Under the pieces are notes generated by a model. The model was not told where the DNA came from, made no database searches, and saw only the letters and a program-made list of their open reading frames with translations. Below are positions 55,966-64,000 of a stretch of 64,000 nucleotides of DNA, piece after piece. A program made the position numbers and the translations under genes. This DNA is from Phlebopus portentosus (lineage: Eukaryota > Basidiomycota > Agaricomycetes > Boletales > Boletinellaceae). Each line of letters opens with the position of its first letter. The stretch's first letter is position 1. Location of the stretch: contig JAYXKI010000004.1 in assembly GCA_037892935.1 (NCBI GenBank), positions 2,542,001-2,606,000 on the forward strand. Direction: 5' to 3'.

Positions 55966-57142
55966 TTAGACACGAATATTGTTCGTAGACGTGCGTTCAG
56001 GCAATCCTGCGGCAAGTGAATCCCACAGAAGGTATGAGCTAGGATCGTCGAGCATTCCATCCAGTTTCTTCACGGTCTCGAGGGATGCGTCCCTACCCTT
56101 CATCGCCTCAGAATCTAGTGCCCTATTTATCCATTTCCTGAATGTTTTCGTGTCTCCGAGGATCGCATACATTGCGATACATAGCTCGATAGAAATTTTG
56201 CGTCCTGTCTGGAGGCCCTCCTCGTCCATGGCCTGGAGTAACTCCTCAACCGTTTTGGAAAGACGCTTCGCCTCGTTTGTTCTTGCCGCTCGATCAAGTC
56301 CGAGCTCGTTCCATTTGTCGAACATGCTATCAATAGACTGTACAGTTGTCCTTATGAATTTCCGACGTTCGTCACTCACAGCGCCCGCCGAGCAGAGTTC
56401 GCAAGAACACTTGAAGGAATACTTTCTCTGCAGCAGGTCCTGGCGCTCGGCAGTGGACAGGCCTTCGTCCTGTATATAAGCCAATGTGATCTCCTCCCCT
56501 TTTGCGATGTTTCGTTTTGCTCGTATCGTAAAGACAACTGTCTCTGCGTCGGACTCATATGAAGCATTGGGCAAGCAACTGGTATACAGAATCATTATGA
56601 AGGTGCATGTCTGTGATGTCAGGTAATAGCACTCACGCATGGTTGATGTTGGAAATGGTCAAGCAGATCGCAGCGTATTCTTTGCAAACGCGGGAGTCCG
56701 CAACCAAAAAACTCAAAGCGTTAGTCATGAAAATGCCACCAAGAGGTCCGTAGTTGTCCAAGGATTTGCAGTTGTGCAGTCGGACGACTTTCTCGCGATC
56801 CTCCTGCTCGAGTTGATACAACATCTGCAGCGGGAGTTCTTCCATGTCTCTCCAAGGGTTCAAAGGATTGAAGCGCGGCATGCGGAAAGGTATCATCAGT
56901 ACCGGCCGCTCGTTGATTACGATTTCTCCAAACCCGATGTCTCGAGTAGCAACCATGCCACGGCCCTTTGCCTTGAATGTGCAAATCTCATAAGGCGGCG
57001 GAGTTGGCGTGATGGGCGGTAGCCAACCCTTGTTAGGGATCTTTTTGAACGTATCGTAGTACAAGGCCCATACAGCCACGGTGCGCCTGCCGTCTGGCGT
57101 CCTGCAGCAGCGAATTGCCATATCATGGTCGGAGTAAAACAT
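55966..57142 (-). CDS. SET-domain protein (SMYD-like lysine methyltransferase), copy 2
   Basis: Two exons, 57142-56637 and 56578-55966, around a 58-bp intron (gtgagt to ccag) encode about 372 aa. It parallels the protein at 996-2296: CRTPDGRR near the start, KGRGMVATRDI, YQLEQEDREKVVRLHNCK, the SET motif NHACLPN rebuilt across the splice, GEEITLAYIQDE and a post-SET cluster CSCELC. The usual motif is NHSC; here Ser is Ala, which may affect activity. The intron falls at the same residue as in copy 1, in the same phase. The frame extends upstream to 57376 with a Gln run, but only from a TTG, so ATG 57142 is taken as the start. Likely a protein lysine methyltransferase, target unknown. Confidence 0.85.
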
Positions 57143-57263
57143 CTTTGCGCTGCTGGAGGCAGTCAGCGAAGCTCGGAAATACCAAGTGAAAGGACGCACA
57201 GCGCGCACACAAAGACAAAAAAAAAGAGTAAGGAGCTGATACCTTGGACACCAGTTGAGATGC

Positions 57264-57294
<31 letters not shown>

Positions 57295-58683
57295 GGTGGT
57301 GGTGGTTGGATGAGGGATAGCTGTGGTGGGACGGGTACCGTACGTGTGGCAACGTCAGAGGCTCAATCGACTTCAACTTGAACTTAAGCTTGTCCGAGTC
57401 ATTCTTTGACCGGCTACATCATGTCCAAATGCAGTTCTAGAGGCTCACGGCAAGCGTAGCGAACAACGGGTTCTTGCCCGCTGTGCAATGGGTGGGCACA
57501 ATTACAAGGTCCGAGATGATCCTATGGATTATGTAACAGATTTTACCTCGTGATTATCTAAGGTATCCCACCTCCTTAAATGGTTTGCTTACTTTGAGTT
57601 ACAGCACATCCGTTCTGTCCGTCCAGCATGGTGCTCGCATGCGGTACACTTGTCTGTCTGTAGACTCTCTTGAAGCTTGAATAGAGCTGCTCTGCATCCG
57701 TAACACGGACGAGTGGCAGGTTCAGTTTTCACCATGGATGTTTTGTTGTTTTTCTCGCTTTCTCTATCTTTCCAATCGACAGCGATCTTTTCATCCGGCG
57801 GACCAAACCACCAAACCGAAAGGCTCCAAATCTAGTCGTACAATCAATTCCTTCATCTCACACAAGCTGACTTTACCCGATCGTTTCGGCGCTTTCGACG
57901 TCTTTTCCTATTCTAGCCATCGCACGTTCGTCGGACCGCTGGTGCAATTCTCGATGGTATTGATCGATCGCGGCTTTTGTACTTGATACCTGCGTCTCGA
58001 GCGACAAGAAACTACAGAGACATAGGATTCCCGCCTTCTGGAAGGCACAGAGGATTCACTCTCGAAATCCCTCCTCTGTTAATCGTGGCTCAAACTCTTG
58101 TAAGGACTGCGTTAATGTACATCTGCCGCACTCTATTATCTCGCTGGTGGAAAGCATTCTTGCATTTCCCATCAGAATGATCATCTTTTGAGCTTCCATT
58201 CAGTTCCGCTCCGGTACGTCCGTCATGGAATTTGGAGGTAACCATGCCCCGCACAGCCATGCAAGTTGTCTCCTCTCGCTTCGTCTCTCGGTCGAACTAA
58301 ACAAGTGATACCAACTCGCGCGCTGATAAAGGGATCTTCCCAAAGGATATGTGTCGGTGCTGACCAGTAGAAGTCGTCTACTTTAAATACACCACGTTTA
58401 AGGTGCGTGCCTAACAAGAGCCGAGATCATTGTTACTTGCCCCCCTCACCTCCACCGCAGACGTTTAGCTCTTCTGATCCAGCGCTGGACATTTTCTCAT
58501 GTCTATGGCACTCTCAAGCATTTCAAGCAGAGGGGGATCTTCTAATGCACCGTCGTACGTGTGCAATATCATTAAGCTAAGGCCTAAATATCATAACTTA
58601 TGACTTTCTTATCTCTTAAGCGTGGTCCATATACGAAGTAACGCGTGCAAATTCTCGTGTACATATGTTCACATTGATGAATC
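57143..58683. other. Divergent intergenic region between SET copy 2 and NLR 2
   Basis: 1.54 kb holding the promoters of two genes that diverge. It contains a (TTG)n/(GTG)n microsatellite at about 57263-57306 in the SET leader. A + frame at 57738-57986 has no motif. No RNA gene or transposon end is recognised. Confidence 0.35.
57263..57306. repeat. Trinucleotide microsatellite (TTG then GTG)
   Basis: Ten TTG units followed by about four GTG units. On the minus strand this reads CAC/CAA in the probable 5' leader of SET copy 2. Confidence 0.8.
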
Positions 58684-61600
58684 ATGTCTGTTAAAGGCAT
58701 CGAAGTCGAGTTCAGGAACGGACGGTCGCCATACCCCGTCTCTGTCAAAGTCGAGATTGGTGACAACGAAACACACAGATCGAAGCAATACGAGAAAGGG
58801 GAGAATGTTCACTGGCTATTCGAAAAGTGAATATCAATGGATATGACCTTTGACTCGGTGACGCAGATATTTACTATTATTAGGCAACTTTCAAAGGCGC
58901 TGCATATCACTATCTCTGTTCGAGAACATCGCCGATTTCGCCGCACCGTCAATGTTATGACTATCTATGTCCCATTAGCTAAGCTAGTGATGAAGCCGCT
59001 CTTCGTGCCTGACGGTGGGATATGCTTCACTGATGTCGCGACCATGGACTGAGAAGAAATAATGTGTATTATTCAGAGTGTAGCGACGGGTCCATATTGA
59101 TGAAGGTCCACTGTGGTGCGGGCGGACCAGTGAGCATTCTAGCTAGATTGCATTAACCAAGATACTGACAGATTGACTTCTCAGTTTATCGATATTATTC
59201 GCCGTCTTATCGAACAGTCGCAAGTTCAACTGGGAACAATGAAAGTCTTTTTAGAGAGACTCAGAAGAGCATGTGAAATTCTCGATTACATTGCATCCAT
59301 TACTGAAGCTGTTTCGGCGGTGTGTTCTCGTTACTGCTGCGGCAAGGTATGAACCGAGCTAATATTATAATCAGGTACATCCCTCTGCTCGGTCAGCAGC
59401 GATGGTAGCAAGCAGACTGTTTGAGGTAAGGAAGGAAATCGCCGTAAGCTCTGAGTACTGACATTCTGGCTTAGTACTGTCGGTCGCTGCAGGACTGTCA
59501 TGCAACAGCATCCGAGCTTATAGAAAATGTGGCGACATTTATTCCCTTCACGGATTTTCCTTCGGATGGCTTAAAGTGCGAAGTGACTGCATGCACTGCA
59601 GAACAAATGATGAAACTCTTCGAGAAAATATGTAGGACAATTATGACGTATTCAAGCACTTTTGTCCTTGGTGAGCTTTAGTGAATCCGACGGCCTTCCA
59701 ATCTGATCACGAAACAATCAAAATGCTAGGTGGCTTTATGGGCGAGCGAACTGATGAGATTTGCGACTTGAAAAGAAAATTTCAGTCACTTAAAGAGACG
59801 TTCAGCTGGTGCCTGACGACTGAGATTTGGAAAACGACACTGAAAATAGGTATGAATCTTGGCGTACACCCTCTTTGTCTTCTATTCATGTGCATCTTCA
59901 GAAGTCAATACGGAAAGCCTACTTCTTCGACTTCTAAATCCAGTTTGGGACGCGTATTACAACGAAGGGAGAGCATGTTTCGACGGATCGAGAAAGGATA
60001 CACTCCGAATCCTTGAAGATTGGTCCGCGTCTGAATCAAGCGCAAAGCTAATGTGGATATATGGCTGTCCAGGCCTAGGGAAGACCGCAATAGCTCATTC
60101 TGCAGCAAAGATGTTTGACGACCAGAATAGACTCGCTGGCTGTTTTTTCACGGACAAAGAGGAAAAAGAACGTCAAAATCCGAGGAGAGTCATTCCTACG
60201 ATAGCGTACCAGATGGCGAAGTGGCACGGCAATTATCACGCGAATGTGCTTGACGTATTGAGAGCACGGGAAGAACTCGGACTTTTTCAAGATTTAAACA
60301 GTCAATTCGAAATTTTGATAAGGCGGCCCATAAGGAAGATATCAACCCGCTATCCACCGTTGCACAAACCGTTGATTATCGTCCTCGACGCGCTCGACGA
60401 GATACATGACTGCTTACAGTCTAGACGATGTCTCGCCGATTACATTGTTGACTTTGCATTGCTCGTGCCTTGGCTCAAAGTTCTGGTCTTTAGCACGAGG
60501 TCAAAGAGCATCGATGCGCATTTTCGACGTGCCAAAGTCAAGAATCTCGGTCTAGACGACCCTTCACTCGATTTGCGGAGCGACATTGAGGCTTATGCAA
60601 TGCTCTGCGCTCAGTCCAAGAGAGCTTCTGCATCCTGGTCTCCGGGTCTCGAAAATGACGTCCGTGGGCTTTTCTCCAGAATCTCGAGGTCGCTCAAAAT
60701 GCTACATGCTACCGACGGTTCTGATGTCTTCCAATCGAAGACCAGAATTTGGGACATGGGCGACTTTTTTCGCACGCTTATTCAAAGCGTCATGGAGAGA
60801 AATGGATATCGCACAGACAAAGTATCGGTTGTCCGAGACATCATGGCCGTTTTGTCTTGTATATCGTCTACGAAGCCCCCCAAGGAAGACGTTGTCGTAG
60901 CGTTCTTGCAATTATTCCAGCCGCACCTCAGTGAGGATATGCTTCGGACCATCGTCTTTTCTCTGTCTCCAATTGTTTCCAGAGACGCAATGGCTTTTGT
61001 CCGTATTCTATTGCCAGTTCCTGCTTTCCTGGATTTTATTTCGAGGGAGCGACGCTCCGGATGTTTCTATGTGGATATGGATTATATGAGACAGAACCTA
61101 GCGAAATACTGCCTCGACACGATGCACGAGAAGCTCAAATTCAATATCTGCAATATTTCGTCGCCGTATCTCGAGAACCGTGCCATTCCAAATCTGGAAC
61201 AGAGGCTCCAGAAACACATTCCGGGGATTATTCAATTCTCGAGTTTGAACTGGATGGACCTTATTTCCCAGTCCGAAGAGGCACAGAACTTCCGCGACTC
61301 AGTTGCGGACCTGCTGTGTTCTCGGAAGGCGTTATTCTGGATCGAGGTTCTGAGTTTAATTGGAGCCGTAGAAAAGGGCATCGAAATTCTTTCGAAGTGC
61401 GCAGACTGTTTTAAGGTGACATTTCTCGTCATGAATATCACAGTGGTTGCTCACGATCGGTATTATGTTAGGAAGAGGCTAGAATCGTCTACGTCATCAC
61501 AGAGCTACTCGATTTCCTTTCTAAATTCAAAAGTCCTATCGAGATAAGCGCTGTTCATATCTATGTCTCCGCTCTGTTGTGGCTTTCTCCGAATTCTCGT

Positions 61601-62806
61601 CTGGTTAGAGGAATCTCGTTCTGTTCCCGATACCCTCCGAGAGTCATGTTCGAAGTATCCGCGATCCTTAACCCACGGGCCATTTGCACAAACTCAGATG
61701 GTGGAATAACGTCCATTGCGCGATCCGCAGACGGAAGAAAAATTGTTACAGGTGGCAAAGACGGGACACTTCGGATTTGGGATGGGAAAAGTGGCGCTCA
61801 GATCAGCGAACCTATTAAGGCGCATACGGACGAAGTGCACAACGTCCAATACTCTCCAGATGGCAGCAAGATCGTTTCTGGATCTCTGAACGGGACAGTG
61901 AAGATTTGGGATGCTGAGGAAGGTCGGCTTTTTGTCGGTCCTTTGCGAGTGTATAAAAGCTCTTGGGTGCTAGCTGTCACATATTCTCCAGATGGGAGCA
62001 GAGTCGTCTCGGGCGACTTTAATGGCACGTTGCGCATTTGGAACACCAGGAATGGCGAGCTCATCAAAGAGTCACAGAGTCGTCACGAGGAAAACGTCTC
62101 AGCACTCGCATTTTCTCCGAACGGAGAGAGAATCGCCTCTGGATCCAGAGATTCAACCATTCGTATCTGGGATGCGCAGAATGGTATTCCAGTCGGTAAT
62201 GCTTTTAAATGGACCGGAGATCACTATGCTCGGGCAGTGGCGTACTCACCTGATGGAAAACGTATTATATCGGGACATTCGGACAGAATGGTGAGAGTCT
62301 GGGATGCACAGACTGGTGTTCGACTCCTCGAACCTTTGGAGGGTCATAAGGAAGAAGTCGTTGACGTCAGCTATTCTCGAGATGGCAGAAAAATTCTCTC
62401 GGCCTCTCGAGACGAGAGCATTCGCATTTGGGATGCCACGACAGGTTCACCGGTTGGTCTCATACGCCGAGGCGAAAGTCGCTGGGATTCAGAGAGGCGA
62501 TGCTTTGTATCCATACCAAGCTGGTGGCCGCGAAACAAGTTGAAAATTGGATCGCTCATTTATTCAGCAAGCTTACTTGACATACGTGGTGATGGATGGG
62601 TTCGAAGGTTGGATGGAGGACTATTACTATGGGTGCCTCCGGATCACCGATGCTGTTCTTGCCATACCACTACCGACATCACGAGCAGCACAGATGACCA
62701 TGACGAGCTACTCTTGAAATCGCAATGGAGAAGATTTCTCCGAGAATCGGATTGGTCGAAGATAATTGATGCAGATGGGAGGACAGAACCAAAGTGTATT
62801 CAATGA
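58684..62806 (+). CDS. NLR-like STAND protein: C2-like / helical / NACHT / WD40, copy 2
   Basis: Nine exons give an unbroken product of about 1225 aa: 58684-58826, 58884-59014, 59077-59129, 59185-59319, 59375-59425, 59475-59670, 59730-59849, 59902-61415, 61472-62806. The first 110 residues look C2-like (VSVKVEIGD, LHITISVREHRR, SILMKVHC). Helices and the microexon VHPSARSAAMVASRLFE follow. NACHT has P-loop GCPGLGKT near residue 331 and Walker B LIIVLDALDE near 434-443. Post-NACHT helices (CLDTMHEKLKFNIC, LNWMDLIS) precede six clear WD40 blades (about 855-1110) and a degenerate seventh. Family knowledge suggests a sensor in heterokaryon incompatibility or innate immunity. It is the intact model for the two pseudogenes at 21.7-28.3 kb. 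Confidence 0.85.
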
Positions 62807-64000
62807 TGTTCTTTAATGTCGTTTACGTTATTAGGTGCTTACAGCGATTCTATGTTTGGACCATTTGAGCACCTCATCTCATTTAGATCAACGTTTTGGA
62901 CAACCTGCGGGATTGATAAGCATTGTATGGCGTGCTTGCCTTATCGTCACTCATTCCTTGACCTTGAGATTGTCTAGGAGCTGTCATCGCCTTCTCTATG
63001 TCTGCGGTTAACCATGTTAGATATGGGTTGTTAGTCCTGTGGTTACTCTCGCTTATTTGGACTGCAAGCAAAGATCCGATATTCTGTAGATGACCTAGTC
63101 ATGACGTGAAGTGCAGCAATGATCACGATGCATCCACGATGCATCAATAATGCGTGCTGAGCGTCTTCAACGTGAGTTCTTAGATGGCTTAGAAAATCAA
63201 AGAGAGCTCAGAGGTGGACCCAGCTATCAATTGCGTAGATTATTCACCATGGGTCAAAATTAACACCGGATGTCTTGGTCAAGCCTTTGCATTCGAACAA
63301 TATTCCGTTCACGGTGTAAGGTCCGATATTGGAGATAGGTCAAGCTACTGATAATCTAGCTTACGGGAAATTTAGAAATTAAATTCATCGAACGGCGTTA
63401 GTCATGGTCATGGATGCAAAGTGCGCGGTTGTGCAACGGGAGCCGGCAGCTTCGAGAACCGTATGTATCAGGCACGGGGGTTCCAGACGCAGACCACAAA
63501 ACATATCAAGAAGAATAACATTTCACCCTAGGACAGCCTAGGACCCCCGGCAATGCTGATTGATGCCTGATTCAGATTTCAAAATTTATACGCGGATTTT
63601 TTTGCTTCGTGCCCTTTTTATCCGGAAAACCTCAGGCATGACCGTCTAGAGGGTCGATTTTGTCCGGATTTCGGCTGAGGCATCTAAAAAGGGTGTTTTT
63701 TATTCGGATTTTGATAGGCGTAAAATTTTGACTGTACAGCTCTAGTATTACCCCTTATCATTTAGAAAAATGAATGACAAAGGAATGATTTGGATTACAA
63801 CTAACACAAAAAGAATATATTACTCTCGAACCGCACTGCCTTACTGCCTTTTTCATATGTATTGTCACTCGCGACTTCTGTGATTTTTGTCACACAGAAC
63901 ACCTCAAAACATAAAAACCACCATATCTCACTCAATTCTTGACCGTTTTGCATGATCTAGGTTTCTAAATCCATAGTTTTAATATCCGTTTCAAACTCCA
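62807..64000. other. Right edge, no gene seen
   Basis: 3' flank of NLR 2, then AT-rich sequence. Around 63560-63730 short segments such as TTTTTATCCGGA, GTCCGGATTTCGG and AAAATTTTGA recur in both orientations and might be part of a small non-coding repeat, but I cannot define ends. No ORF with a motif. Confidence 0.3.

Noticed and set aside
56633..57376. Extended N-terminus for SET copy 2 with a Gln run and a hydrophobic stretch
   Set aside because: The extension only starts with TTG. The first ATG is at 57142, and from there the protein aligns with the other SET copy. The Gln run is a TTG microsatellite in the leader.
57738..57986. 82-aa + ORF, and a short ORF with a signal-peptide-like start near 57733
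   Set aside because: Very short, no conserved feature, lies in a divergent promoter region.
63560..63730. Possible small inverted repeat or MITE at the right edge
   Set aside because: Similar short words recur, but I could not define matching ends or a target duplication.
1..64000. CRISPR arrays, operons, Shine-Dalgarno sites, prophage, tRNA or rRNA genes
   Set aside because: The sequence is eukaryotic. No array-like spacing was seen, and I recognised no tRNA or rRNA gene by eye, though a dedicated scan could still find a tRNA.

Overview
The window looks like nuclear DNA of a filamentous basidiomycete, most likely an Agaricomycete. Genes are broken by many short introns (about 40-65 bp, GT-AG with a few GC-AG). 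They include fungal NLR-like STAND proteins with WD40 tails, a pair of bestrophin-family channels, SET proteins and an Sld3 homologue. Three nested LTR retrotransposons are also present. There is no bacterial feature (no operon, CRISPR array or ribosome binding site). All gene models below were built by hand from reading frame, splice signals and family motifs; no search was run.

Layout. 1-15 kb: a SET-domain gene (+), an apparently intact C2-NACHT-WD40 gene (+, 9 exons), a small Clr2-like silencing-factor gene (-), and two tandem bestrophin-like genes (-) with matching intron positions. 14.7-15.0 kb: a fold-back CACTA-like MITE with a 3-bp target duplication. 15-17 kb: an SLD3 (DNA replication initiation) homologue (+). 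17-21 kb: poorly resolved sequence with two weak hypothetical genes and one PAH (Sin3-type) gene (-). 21.5-28.3 kb: two degraded NLR pseudogenes (+). The second carries a Crinkler-like N-terminal header instead of NACHT, and the two are separated by a second copy of the PAH gene promoter.

29.3-54.6 kb: one Ty1/copia element (167-bp LTRs, target duplication CCGAG) inserted in a CSE1/exportin-2-like gene fragment. It has itself been hit twice: by a 12.6-kb chromodomain Ty3/gypsy element with about 1.6-kb LTRs (duplication AATGG) and by a 6.65-kb chromodomain gypsy element with 458-bp LTRs (duplication AAAAC). 54.6-64 kb: the rest of the CSE1-like fragment, a second SET gene (-), a second apparently intact NLR (+), then unassigned sequence.

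The most unusual items are: (i) a 327-aa ORF lying in U3 of the LTRs of the large gypsy element, plus extra ORFs upstream of its gag; (ii) a conserved 51-nt microexon carrying an HPxA motif in divergent NLRs; (iii) the promoter-plus-NLR duplication with a swapped Crinkler-like header; (iv) the finding that the in-frame pol stops I traced in all three retroelements are TGA at positions where CGA fits, which points to C-to-T decay at CpG.
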